Positions 44,752-53,401 of a DNA stretch of 64,000 nt are shown here, piece by piece. Numbering within the stretch: the stretch's first letter is position 1; every line of letters starts with the position of its first letter. The notes beneath the pieces are model-generated. The model was not told the origin of the DNA, made no database searches, and worked only from the letters and a program-made list of their open reading frames with translations. The DNA comes from Erysipelotrichaceae bacterium (GTDB lineage: Bacteria; Bacillota_I; Bacilli_A; ML615J-28; CAG-313), in the NCBI GenBank assembly GCA_015059015.1, contig SVBG01000003.1:1-64000 (forward strand), written 5' to 3'. A program made the position numbers and the translations under genes.

Positions 44752-45837
44752 ATGAATAAATATAATCGTATATTTAATTTTGCTGCAGGACCTGCAATGT
44801 TACCAGAAGAAGTATTAGAAATAGCGAAAAATGAAATGATGAATTATAAAAATTCTGGTATGTCTGTAATGGAACTTAGTCATAGATCCTCCTTATTTAA
44901 TGACATTATCACTGAAGCTGAAGACAATCTACGTAAATTATTAAATATTCCTTCTAATTATAAAGTGTTATTTTTACAAGGTGGTGCTACAACACAGTTT
45001 TCTAGTGTAGCTTTACATTTATTAAAGAATAAGGCTGCGTATATTAATACAGGGCACTGGAGTAATCGTGCAATTATTGATGCAAGAATTTTTGGTCAAG
45101 TTGATGTTATAGCAAGTAGTGAAAACGAGTCGTTTTCATATATTCCTGATTGCAGTAATTTAAATTTAGAAGGGTATGATTATTTATATTATTGTGATAA
45201 TAATACAATATATGGAACAAAATTTAAAGAAGTGCCTAATTCATTTGGAATTCCTCTTGTATGTGATATGTCATCTTGTATTTTATCTGAAGAAATTGAT
45301 GTATCAAAATATGGAATTATATTTGCTGGGGCACAAAAAAATATTGGACCATCAGGTGTTACTATTGTAATTATTAGAGAGGATTTAATTAATGAATCTA
45401 GTGTTTATACACCAAATATTTTAAAATATAAAATTCATAGTGAAAAAATGAGCTTATTTAATACACCTCCAACATATATAATTTATATGTGTGGACTTGT
45501 TTTTAAATATTTATTAAATAATGGTGGTATAAAGGTTCAAGAAAAGAAAAATATTGAAAAAGCTAATTATTTATATAATTATTTAGATAATTCTAAGTTT
45601 TATAAAACTATGGCAGATAAAAATAGTCGTTCAATTATGAATGTTGTTTTTACAACTGGCAATAAAGAACTTGATTTATTATTTGTTGAAGAAGCTAAAA
45701 AAGTAGGGTTAGAAAACTTAAAAGGCCATAAAGTAATTGGTGGACTACGTGCTAGTATTTATAATGCTATGCCACTTGAAGGCGTAGTTACGCTTGTTGA
45801 ATTTATGAAGAAGTTTGAGGTACAGTATAATGTATAA
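44752..45837 (+). CDS. serC: Phosphoserine aminotransferase
   Basis: A 361-residue PLP enzyme converting 3-phosphohydroxypyruvate to phosphoserine. Visible: NFAAGPAMLPEEVL, the substrate loop MSVMELSHRS, LQGGATTQFS, and the PLP Lys in FAGAQKNIGPSG (about 197). Its end overlaps serA by 8 bp. Confidence 0.96.
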   Translation: MNKYNRIFNFAAGPAMLPEEVLEIAKNEMMNYKNSGMSVMELSHRSSLFNDIITEAEDNLRKLLNIPSNYKVLFLQGGATTQFSSVALHLLKNKAAYINTGHWSNRAIIDARIFGQVDVIASSENESFSYIPDCSNLNLEGYDYLYYCDNNTIYGTKFKEVPNSFGIPLVCDMSSCILSEEIDVSKYGIIFAGAQKNIGPSGVTIVIIREDLINESSVYTPNILKYKIHSEKMSLFNTPPTYIIYMCGLVFKYLLNNGGIKVQEKKNIEKANYLYNYLDNSKFYKTMADKNSRSIMNVVFTTGNKELDLLFVEEAKKVGLENLKGHKVIGGLRASIYNAMPLEGVVTLVEFMKKFEVQYNV

Positions 45838-46999
45838 AATTAATTGTTATAATGTTATTAAAGAAGAAGCAAAAAAATTATTTACAAGTGAATATGTTGA
45901 AACGTCACTTGAAGAAGCAGATGGTGTATTAATTCGTTCTACGAATATTCATAATGTTGAAATGCCTAAAAGTGTATGTTGTATTGCTCGTGCTGGAATT
46001 GGGGTAAACACTATTCCCTATGAAAAATATGCTAAGGAGGGTATTGTTGTTTTTAATACTCCAGGTGCAAATGCTAATGGTGTAAAAGAAATGACCATTT
46101 TAGGTTTAATACTTTCGCAACGTGATATTATTGGAAGTATTAATTGGGTAAAATCAATTAAAGATGATCCAAATATTGTTGAAAAAGTTGAACTTGAAAA
46201 AAGTAAATATGCAGGGTACGAATTAAAGGGTAAGAATCTTGGTATAATTGGACTAGGTGCTATAGGTGGTCTTGTAGCAAATACAGCTGTTGAACTTGGG
46301 ATGAATGTGTTTGGGTATGATCCATATATTTCAATAACTCATGCATGGGGGCTTTCTAAAAATATTACTCGTGTTACAACACTAGAGTCTTTATATGATG
46401 TTTCTGATGTAATTACTATTCATGTACCTTTAAAAGAAGATACGAAAAATATGATTAATAGAGATGCTATCAGTAAAATGAAAGATGGAGTTGTGATTAT
46501 CAACTTTGCTCGTGATGCTATTGTATCTGATGTTGATATGATAGAAGCACTAAATAATCATAAAGTTGCTAAATATATTACAGATTTTCCCAATCCACTT
46601 ACTGTTAAAATGGATAATACAATTGTTATTCCTCATTTAGGTGGATCTACAAAAGAATCAGAAAATAATTGCGCGATTTGTGCTGTTAGAGAACTAATGG
46701 ATTATTTAGAAAACGGAAATATTAATAACTCTGTTAATTATCCAACTTTAGATGCAGGAGTATGTAGAAGTGCAAAGCGTATTACAATTAATCATTATAA
46801 TGTTAGTGGTATGATTAGTAAATTTGCAAATATTTTAAGTGCTTCTAACATTAATATAGCAAGAATGTATAATAATAGCTTGGATAATTTTGCGTATACC
46901 ATATTAGATTTAGATAGCGATGTTGAAACTGATACATTAAATAAAATAAAAGAAATAGATGGTGTTTTAAGAGTTAGAGTATTAAAGGGGATCAAATAA
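45830..46999 (+). CDS. serA: D-3-phosphoglycerate dehydrogenase
   Basis: A 389-residue NAD-dependent dehydrogenase starting the serine pathway. NAD motif GLGAIGGLVA near 143, the catalytic Arg region INFARD, and the His in VIPHLGGST; a short ACT-like tail (about 320-389) may bind serine for feedback. The ATG at 45830 is chosen over an upstream TTG because GAGGT lies 8 bp before it. One-base overlap with the next gene. Confidence 0.94.
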   Translation: MYKINCYNVIKEEAKKLFTSEYVETSLEEADGVLIRSTNIHNVEMPKSVCCIARAGIGVNTIPYEKYAKEGIVVFNTPGANANGVKEMTILGLILSQRDIIGSINWVKSIKDDPNIVEKVELEKSKYAGYELKGKNLGIIGLGAIGGLVANTAVELGMNVFGYDPYISITHAWGLSKNITRVTTLESLYDVSDVITIHVPLKEDTKNMINRDAISKMKDGVVIINFARDAIVSDVDMIEALNNHKVAKYITDFPNPLTVKMDNTIVIPHLGGSTKESENNCAICAVRELMDYLENGNINNSVNYPTLDAGVCRSAKRITINHYNVSGMISKFANILSASNINIARMYNNSLDNFAYTILDLDSDVETDTLNKIKEIDGVLRVRVLKGIK

Positions 47000-47757
47000 T
47001 GAAACTGGGAATGCCGATTCTTTTTGAATATGATTCATTGATAGATAATGTAAAACTAGCAAAACAATTAGGATTTGAATTTATTGAACTTAATTTAAAT
47101 TTTAGTTGTTGTCGTGATGAACTCTCTAATAAAGAAATTATTGAATATTTAATTAATTCGGATCTTGAATTTACAATTCATTTCTTTGATGAATTTGATG
47201 CTGCAAGTTATGATGAAGTTGTTGAAGGATATATTAAAATATTGGAAAATTATTTAGAATTATCCAAAGACTTAAACATAAAACTTCTTAATATTCATTT
47301 AAATGAAGGGCCAATAGTTACTATTAGTGGTATCAAGAATTATTTATATGAAAAAGAATATAATTTGTATATTAGTAAATTAAAGAATAATTTATCTAAA
47401 ATTAAAAAATTATTAAATAAATATAATATAGAATTAGTTTTAGAAAATGTAAAAACTCCTAATTTTATTGTAAATACGTATATAGATTTAGTAAAAGAGG
47501 GATTTAGTTTTAATTATGATATTGGTCATGATTATATAGATAAAAATATAATTATTGATTTAATTGATAAACATAATTTAAAATTTAATGAATTTCATTT
47601 CCATGATGCTATGAATAAAAAATGTCACCTTGTATTAGGTGAAGGAAATATGAATTTAAGTTATTATAAATCATTAATAACTGATCAGTATGTGGTTTTA
47701 GAAGTAAAATCAAGTAATGATTTAATAAAATCTATAAAGAGATTTAATGAAATATAA
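46999..47757 (+). CDS. Xylose isomerase-like TIM-barrel protein
   Basis: A 252-residue AP endonuclease 2/sugar isomerase-type TIM barrel. Metal-ligand-like residues: ELNLN near 30, IHFFDEFD near 60, LNIHLNEG near 99, LVLENVK near 149, NYDIGHDY near 175 and FHFHDA near 201. These Glu/His/Asp positions suggest an active metal enzyme acting on a sugar or phosphate compound. It overlaps serA by one base as the last gene of the serine operon, in a place where serB (phosphatase) might be expected. No direct evidence for phosphatase activity; the function is unknown. Confidence 0.8.
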   Translation: MKLGMPILFEYDSLIDNVKLAKQLGFEFIELNLNFSCCRDELSNKEIIEYLINSDLEFTIHFFDEFDAASYDEVVEGYIKILENYLELSKDLNIKLLNIHLNEGPIVTISGIKNYLYEKEYNLYISKLKNNLSKIKKLLNKYNIELVLENVKTPNFIVNTYIDLVKEGFSFNYDIGHDYIDKNIIIDLIDKHNLKFNEFHFHDAMNKKCHLVLGEGNMNLSYYKSLITDQYVVLEVKSSNDLIKSIKRFNEI

Positions 47758-47795
47758 AAATGCTGTGATTTCAAATTTGAAATCACAGCATTTGT
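47758..47795. terminator. Bidirectional terminator between convergent genes
   Basis: A 15-bp perfect stem AAATGCTGTGATTTC and complement with a 6-nt loop, between the serine operon and the minus-strand MFS gene. Confidence 0.93.
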
Positions 47796-47797
47796 TC

Positions 47798-49165
47798 TTA
47801 ATCATCAACATCACCTAAATTTTCTAAAATACTTTTCTTTTCTTTCTTTTTATTTAAATCACGACGTTCTACAACAAAGATAAATACTAATAATGCAAGA
47901 ATCATTGTTATAAATGAATAAAGATATAGTAATTTTAATCCAGCTTGATTGAATGACATAATTAAACCTACTAAAATTGGTGTAGCGGTTTGTGCAATCA
48001 TTGATGCAGTATAATAATAACCTGTAAATTTACCAACATTTGTCTTGTTTGACATTTCAACAATCATTGGATATGAATTAATATTTACTAGTGCCCATCC
48101 GATACCAATTAAGACAGTGAATAGGTAAATTACCCATACATAACTTGTAATTACATCTTTTAAAATAAATGTTATAAGTGTCATTAGGCCAATACCTACA
48201 ATTAATAGAAGAAGTCCAATTACAATAGTCCATTTACGACCTATTTTATTCGCAACACTTGAAAATAAAATAAATGAAATAATCGAAGATACTGTTAAGA
48301 TGATTGTAAAAGTACCATGAATTCCTTCATCACCTAAAATTTTACGACAGAAGACACTATTAAATGTTTCTATTGCGTTAAATGCCATAAACCAGAAGAA
48401 TACTGCAATTAAAATAACAATTAGATTAGTAAAATCTTTTTTACTTAGTGGCTTGTCTTCTTTGATTTCTTCGATTGATTGAGATAGTTTTTCTCCAAGT
48501 TCAACATCGTCTTTAGTTTCAGCTAAAAGTTTTGGTTCATTAATTTTAATTTTTAAAATTATCATTGCAGCAAGCATACAAACTGATGAAATAATGAACG
48601 GCCATAAATAAACTAAATTATTAGGATTAGCATCATTTTTCTTAAACACCATCGCAAGTGCACCTGCTATAATAGCTCCAATATAACCAACTAAGTTAAT
48701 GATTCCATTAGCAGTACTACGAAGTGGTTTAGGTGTAACGTCTGGCATAAGAGCTACAGCAGGATTACGATACCCTTGCATAATTATTAGTACAAGTCCC
48801 ATAATGATAATAACACCAAGAAGTGAATCCATAATAAAGAACACTGCGATAAAAGGGAATACTAGTGCAGATGCAAGCATACCTATTAAGATATAAGGCA
48901 TTCTTTTTCCCCATCTAGTATTTGTTTTATCAGATAGAGTTCCAAAAATTGGCATAATTATTAATGCTACTAGATTATCCATTGCCATTATGATACCTAC
49001 AACATAAGTTAGTCTATCAGCATCATCACCAAATGTTGATGCTAAAAGGTCAGTTAAGATAAGTGGACAATAGGTATTATATACTTGCCAAAGCATTAAT
49101 ATTGCAAAAAATGCAAGTCCAATAAAAAATGTATTTTTATAATTTAATTTTAATTGTTTATTCAT
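47798..49165 (-). CDS. MFS transporter, sugar-type (GPH/SLC45-like)
   Basis: A 455-residue, 12-helix transporter. The loop GTLSDKTNTRWGKRMPYILIG between helices 2 and 3 is the hallmark of the sugar-cation symporter group; the second-half equivalent is VANKIGRKWTIVIG. A charged central loop (about 215-245) separates the halves. The ATG at 49165 is preferred to the one at 49195 because GAGGT lies just before it. The substrate is probably a sugar or glycoside but is not certain. Confidence 0.88.
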   Translation of the reverse strand: MNKQLKLNYKNTFFIGLAFFAILMLWQVYNTYCPLILTDLLASTFGDDADRLTYVVGIIMAMDNLVALIIMPIFGTLSDKTNTRWGKRMPYILIGMLASALVFPFIAVFFIMDSLLGVIIIMGLVLIIMQGYRNPAVALMPDVTPKPLRSTANGIINLVGYIGAIIAGALAMVFKKNDANPNNLVYLWPFIISSVCMLAAMIILKIKINEPKLLAETKDDVELGEKLSQSIEEIKEDKPLSKKDFTNLIVILIAVFFWFMAFNAIETFNSVFCRKILGDEGIHGTFTIILTVSSIISFILFSSVANKIGRKWTIVIGLLLLIVGIGLMTLITFILKDVITSYVWVIYLFTVLIGIGWALVNINSYPMIVEMSNKTNVGKFTGYYYTASMIAQTATPILVGLIMSFNQAGLKLLYLYSFITMILALLVFIFVVERRDLNKKKEKKSILENLGDVDD

Positions 49166-49254
49166 GTTTACCTCTATTCTATAAAATAGTTTCATACATA
49201 TTTTATCATATTTTAAATAATATTGCCTTTTATTAAATAAGAAAATGCAAAATA

Positions 49255-49263
49255 TGATATAAT
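49255..49263 (+). promoter_or_regulatory. Extended -10 promoter of trmL
   Basis: TGATATAAT; transcription would start near 49270, so the earlier in-frame ATG at 49269 would be at the transcript's 5' end. This supports the start at 49287. Confidence 0.6.
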
Positions 49264-49286
49264 AATCTATGAAAGAGGTACTAACT

Positions 49287-49817
49287 ATGGCTAAAAATAA
49301 TATTGTTTTATATCAACCTGAAATTCCCCAAAATACTGGTAATGTTATGAGAACTTGTGCTGGTACTGATACAACTCTTCATTTAATTAAGCCACTTGGT
49401 TTTTCTTTAGATGAAAAAAATATTAAAAGAAGTGCTGCAAATTATGTTCCAAATGTTCATTATATCGTATATGAAAATTGGGAAGAGTTTTTAGAAAAAA
49501 ATCCTGGTGGAAAAAAATATTACTTATCAAGATATGGTAAGAAAACTCCCCATCAATTAGAATTATCTGATCAAAGTGAAACTTATTATTTTGTTATTGG
49601 GAAAGAATCTACAGGAATTCCTAAAAGTATTTTAAGAGATAATTTAGAAAATTGTATTAGATTACCAATGAATGATAAAATAAGAGCTCTTAATATGAGT
49701 AATGTTTGTGCGATTTGTGTTTATGAAGCACTACGCCAACAAGATTATAATGATTTATTAACAGAAGAACCTGATTGTTTTAAAGGTAGCGATTGGTTAT
49801 TAAGTGATGATGAATAA
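49287..49817 (+). CDS. trmL: tRNA (cytidine/uridine-34-2'-O)-methyltransferase
   Basis: A 176-residue SPOUT enzyme that methylates the wobble ribose of some tRNA-Leu. Motifs: IVLYQPEIPQNTGNVMRTC, IKPLGFSLDEKNIKRSA, the knot region FVIGKESTGIPKSIL, and LPMNDKIRALNMSNVCAI. AGAGGT is 7 bp before this ATG. Confidence 0.94.
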   Translation: MAKNNIVLYQPEIPQNTGNVMRTCAGTDTTLHLIKPLGFSLDEKNIKRSAANYVPNVHYIVYENWEEFLEKNPGGKKYYLSRYGKKTPHQLELSDQSETYYFVIGKESTGIPKSILRDNLENCIRLPMNDKIRALNMSNVCAICVYEALRQQDYNDLLTEEPDCFKGSDWLLSDDE

Positions 49818-49846
49818 AAAATGTTCCAATTTTGGAACTTTTTTTA
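49817..49846 (+). terminator. Terminator after trmL
   Basis: GTTCC/GGAAC hairpin with A-rich 5' and T7 3' flanks. Confidence 0.8.
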
Positions 49847-49853
49847 ATTTTAA

Positions 49854-49879
49854 TGCAATAAAATTAAAAAAAGTTCGTC
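49854..49879 (+). promoter_or_regulatory. Possible ECF-type promoter
   Basis: TGCAAT, 16 nt, CGTC in front of a sigma factor gene. ECF sigmas often recognise an AAC-type -35 and a CGTC -10 at their own promoters. The -35 match is weak. Confidence 0.3.
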
Positions 49880-49922
49880 TTATTAAGTGAAAGATATTTT
49901 TTAAATGAGGAGGTAAATTTTA

Positions 49923-50456
49923 GTGACATTAGAAAAGAAACTAAAACAGGCCATAAAATCTAATGACATTATTAAAATTCATAATATTTTTGAAGAAATT
50001 TATACTATGTATGGAAAATTAATATATTTTAAAATTTCACAATATATTGATAATAGTTTAGATGTTGAAGAATTAACACAAGATGTTTTTGTTAGTTTTT
50101 ATAATAATATTCTACATATTGAAGTATTAGATATAAAATATTATTTAGTGACAGCTGCAAAAAATAAAGCAATCGACTTTCTAAAAAAGAAAGAAATTTC
50201 AACGATTGTAGATGATAAATCACTATATGAAATAGAAGATTTTACTTCTAATAATTCTCAATTTAATGAAATCATTGATGCTATGAAGTGTTTTTTAAAT
50301 GATTTTGAAATAGAAATAATTCTTAAACATAATTTAGATGGTTATTCATTTAAGGAATTATCAAAAATGTATAAAAAACCTTTAAATACCATTTTATCAA
50401 TTTACCATCGCTCATTAAAAAAATTTAAGAAAGGAAATGAAGATAATGAAAGATAA
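49923..50456 (+). CDS. RNA polymerase sigma factor, ECF type
   Basis: A 177-residue sigma factor: region 2 with DVEELTQDVFVSFYNN (about 43-58) and AAKNKAIDFLKK, region 4 with DFEIEIILKHNLDGYSFKELSKMYKK (about 122-150). The start is GTG at 49923, 8 bp after GAGGAGGT. It overlaps the next gene, a small membrane protein, by 11 bp, in the usual sigma/anti-sigma order. The target promoters are unknown. Confidence 0.88.
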   Translation: MTLEKKLKQAIKSNDIIKIHNIFEEIYTMYGKLIYFKISQYIDNSLDVEELTQDVFVSFYNNILHIEVLDIKYYLVTAAKNKAIDFLKKKEISTIVDDKSLYEIEDFTSNNSQFNEIIDAMKCFLNDFEIEIILKHNLDGYSFKELSKMYKKPLNTILSIYHRSLKKFKKGNEDNER

Positions 50457-51177
50457 TAATGAATTTATGTCGTTTTTGAATTCTTCTATAGCATTTTTTC
50501 CTGATTATAATGAATTAAAAAGACAAATTAATACAAATCAATTTAAAAATAAAAAAATTAATAATTATAATCTATATAAATTTTTTAAACTATCAATCTA
50601 TGCAATTATAATATGTTTAATTTCAGTATTTACAACTGTTATAGTAAAGGACAATATAAATTCTGGAGTTTCTGGTGATGTATCTCCTGGAAAAGAAGAT
50701 ATACAATTCTTAGAAGAACAGTTTGATGAATTTTTTGCGTTTGGTGCAGGAAGTCCGGCTAATTTGTTTACTTTAGATATAATTATCAATTCTAATTTAA
50801 TAAATGAAAATTCTAAAGGAGAATTGTTAAGTTATAAAAATGAATATTATAAAGAAAGAAATTACGAATATTTTAATATTTATTTAGGAAAAAAAGATGA
50901 TAAGGATATAGTATATTTATTTCCTTTAGGAGAACCTAATATTTCTTTTATATTTGAATCAAAATTAGATTATAAATTTAAAGATATAATTAATGAATTT
51001 GAAATTTTATGTGGAGACAATTTAAACAAAGATTTTTTATATGGTAAAGAATTTGATAATGCTTTACGAAAAGAAACTATGGGAATTATATTATCATTTA
51101 AAAGAGTTGATGATAAATATATTCCATATTATACAATGGAATTAAAAGATAAAGTATATGTTGTTGATAAATCATAA
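50446..51177 (+). CDS. Single-pass membrane protein, candidate anti-sigma factor
   Basis: A 243-residue protein with about 45 cytoplasmic residues, one membrane helix (about 48-68: LSIYAIIICLISVFTTVIV) and an acidic exterior domain of about 175 residues. No ZAS zinc motif (HxxxCxxC) is seen. Position and overlap with the sigma gene suggest an anti-sigma role, not proven by sequence. ATG 50446 is used because AAGGAA lies 9 bp before it; the ATG at 50437 abuts that site. Confidence 0.7.
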   Translation: MKDNNEFMSFLNSSIAFFPDYNELKRQINTNQFKNKKINNYNLYKFFKLSIYAIIICLISVFTTVIVKDNINSGVSGDVSPGKEDIQFLEEQFDEFFAFGAGSPANLFTLDIIINSNLINENSKGELLSYKNEYYKERNYEYFNIYLGKKDDKDIVYLFPLGEPNISFIFESKLDYKFKDIINEFEILCGDNLNKDFLYGKEFDNALRKETMGIILSFKRVDDKYIPYYTMELKDKVYVVDKS

Positions 51178-51207
51178 AATTATATGTTTTTTAGAAATAG
51201 CAAAATT

Positions 51208-51238
51208 AGTACTACAAGTAATTGTAGTGCTTTTTTCA
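51208..51238 (+). terminator. Terminator of the sigma pair
   Basis: AGTACTACAA pairs with TTGTAGTGCT (one G-T) around a 4-nt loop; T6 follows. Confidence 0.85.
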
Positions 51239-51246
51239 TTTTTTGT

Positions 51247-51275
51247 TTGCAAAAAGTATTAAATTATAGTATACT
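51247..51275 (+). promoter_or_regulatory. Promoter of nusB operon
   Basis: TTGCAA, 17-nt spacer, TATACT. About 50 bp before nusB. Confidence 0.78.
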
Positions 51276-51326
51276 ATAAGATGAGAAATTATGGTTATAT
51301 ACTGAATGAAAGAAATGGAGATTAAT

Positions 51327-51758
51327 ATGAAAAGACATAATGGTAGAATTATTGCAGTTTTAACTTTATATAATATGGATTTAAGCAAATTAACTGATAT
51401 TGAAACACTTAATGCACTTAATGATTTAATTATTATGGAACAAGAAGAAGAATATCCTGTAGAAATTGATACTTTATATGCTCATAACCTAGTTGATGGA
51501 GTTGTTAATAATTTAAATGCTGTAGATAATATTATTATTAAAGCATTAGTTAAATATACAATCGACAGACTTTCTTATGTTGATAGGGCATTAATTAGAG
51601 TTGCAACATATGAAATGAAGTTTATGGATGTTGATCCTAAGATTGCGATTAATGAAGCAGTTGAGATTACAAAAGATTATTCTGCTGTTGAAAACGATAA
51701 ACAAGTTAAATTTAATAATAAATTATTAGATAATATTGCAAAGGTAATTTATGAATAA
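51327..51758 (+). CDS. nusB: Transcription antitermination factor NusB
   Basis: A 143-residue all-helical protein of the rRNA antitermination complex. IKALVKYTIDRLSYVDRALIRVATYEM and the ending PKIAINEAVEITKDYSAVENDKQVKFNNKLLDNIA are typical. The ATG at 51327 has GGAG 6 bp before it. It overlaps xseA by 8 bp. Confidence 0.93.
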   Translation: MKRHNGRIIAVLTLYNMDLSKLTDIETLNALNDLIIMEQEEEYPVEIDTLYAHNLVDGVVNNLNAVDNIIIKALVKYTIDRLSYVDRALIRVATYEMKFMDVDPKIAINEAVEITKDYSAVENDKQVKFNNKLLDNIAKVIYE

Positions 51759-53169
51759 TAAAATAGAATATTCTAGTGTATCAGAGGTAAATAGATATTT
51801 AAGCTATAAATTTGAAACTGATGCATTATTACAAAAGGTTTTTATTGAGGGAGAAATATCAAACTTTAAAAAATCAGGAAGTCATTATTACTTTTCTTTA
51901 AAAGATGAATTTTCTGAAATATCAGCAATGTTTTTCTATCCCGCAAATTTATCACTTTCATTTAAACCAAGTGATGGTATGAAGGTGCAAGCTGTAGGTA
52001 AAGTTCAAATTTATCAAAAAAGAGGAACATATTCAATAATTGTATCTAATATGCAACAAGTTGGTATTGGACTTTTATATGAAAAATATTTAGAGTTAAA
52101 AAATAAACTTGAGCAAGAAGGATTATTTTTAGAAAGTCATAAAATGGCTATTCCTGAATATCCTGAAGTTGTTGGTGTTATCACTGCTTTAACTGGTGAG
52201 GCTATTAATGATATTATTTCAACTTTTAATAGAAGACTTCCGCTTGCTAAAATTAAACTTTTCCCTGCGATAGTACAAGGAAGTGATGCTCCAAAATCAC
52301 TTATTAATGCACTTGATCTTGCTTATAAGGATTTATCGATTGATTGTTTAATTATTGGTCGTGGTGGTGGTAGTTTTGAAGATTTGAACTGTTTCAATGA
52401 TGAAGCGCTTGCTCGTAAACTTTATGAAGCACCGTTTCCAACAATTAGTGCAGTTGGACATGAAGGCGATTATACAATTTGTGACTTTATATGTTCTTTT
52501 AGAGCACCTACTCCTACTGGTGCTGCAATGAAACTTACTAAGGAGAAAAAAGATGTTAATGAGCTTATTTTAAATTATTCAAAACGACTTACAATAAGTA
52601 TTAAAAATAAATTAATAACTGGTTTTAATAATTGGAATGCTTTAAATAGTTCTTATGGACTTTCTAAGTTTGATGAAATTATTAATGTTAAAGAACAACA
52701 ATTAATTGATCTTAATAATAGACTTAATTTATTATCACCAGAAACCCTCGCTAAGAAATTAGATGATAAAATTTATGATTTAACAAGCCGTTTAGATGGT
52801 GGAATTAATAATTATATTGATAATAAATTTTTATTGTTAGATAGTTTAAATAAACGATTAAGAAGTGAACTTGTTATTGATTATATTAATAATCAGTATA
52901 AAGATATTAATAATATTAATAAAAAAATGGATTTAATTATAAATCAAAGAATTAATGATTATGATAAAATATTTAATCATTTGATTGAAAAATGCACAAT
53001 TTTAAATCCTTTAAATATCATAAAAAAAGGATATACAATTGTATATAAAGATAATGACATTGTGTATAATGTTAAAGAGTTAGAAATTAATGATCAAATC
53101 AATATTAAATTTAGTGATGGTGTTGCAACAGCAACAATTAATAAAATAATAAATAATGAGGAAATTTAA
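51751..53169 (+). CDS. xseA: Exodeoxyribonuclease VII large subunit
   Basis: A 472-residue nuclease subunit. N-terminal OB fold (VFIEGEISNFKKSGSHYYFSLKD), the catalytic core GVITALTGEAINDIISTFNRR, IIGRGGGSFEDLNCFNDE, SAVGHEGDYTICDF and RAPTPTGAA, then a coiled-coil arm and a GYTIVYKDN tail. The complex degrades single-stranded DNA. xseB starts one base after its stop. Confidence 0.95.
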   Translation: MNNKIEYSSVSEVNRYLSYKFETDALLQKVFIEGEISNFKKSGSHYYFSLKDEFSEISAMFFYPANLSLSFKPSDGMKVQAVGKVQIYQKRGTYSIIVSNMQQVGIGLLYEKYLELKNKLEQEGLFLESHKMAIPEYPEVVGVITALTGEAINDIISTFNRRLPLAKIKLFPAIVQGSDAPKSLINALDLAYKDLSIDCLIIGRGGGSFEDLNCFNDEALARKLYEAPFPTISAVGHEGDYTICDFICSFRAPTPTGAAMKLTKEKKDVNELILNYSKRLTISIKNKLITGFNNWNALNSSYGLSKFDEIINVKEQQLIDLNNRLNLLSPETLAKKLDDKIYDLTSRLDGGINNYIDNKFLLLDSLNKRLRSELVIDYINNQYKDINNINKKMDLIINQRINDYDKIFNHLIEKCTILNPLNIIKKGYTIVYKDNDIVYNVKELEINDQINIKFSDGVATATINKIINNEEI

Positions 53170-53170
53170 A

Positions 53171-53377
53171 ATGGAAAATATGACATTTGAACAACTATTA
53201 GCTGAACTTAATAATGTTGTTGAATTATTAGAAAGTGGTAAATTATCGCTAGAAGAAAGCGTAGAAGTTTATCAAAAAGGTATGGCATTAAGTATTGAAT
53301 GTAAGAAAAGACTTGATGCTGCAAAAGAAGTTATTGTAAAAAAAGTAACTAGTGAGGGTGAAACTAATGTAAAATAA
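53171..53377 (+). CDS. xseB: Exodeoxyribonuclease VII small subunit
   Basis: A 68-residue helical subunit: MTFEQLLAELNNVVELLESG, then LSLEESVEVYQKGMAL. The ATG at 53171 is favoured because GAGGAA is 8 bp upstream; a longer frame starts in xseA. Confidence 0.93.
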   Translation: MENMTFEQLLAELNNVVELLESGKLSLEESVEVYQKGMALSIECKKRLDAAKEVIVKKVTSEGETNVK

Positions 53378-53401
53378 TTTTTTAAAGAAGGAGGAACAAA
53401 T

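Noticed and set aside
45176-45370. 64-codon frame inside serC
   Set aside because: It overlaps the PLP-binding region of serC in another frame and has no ribosome site.
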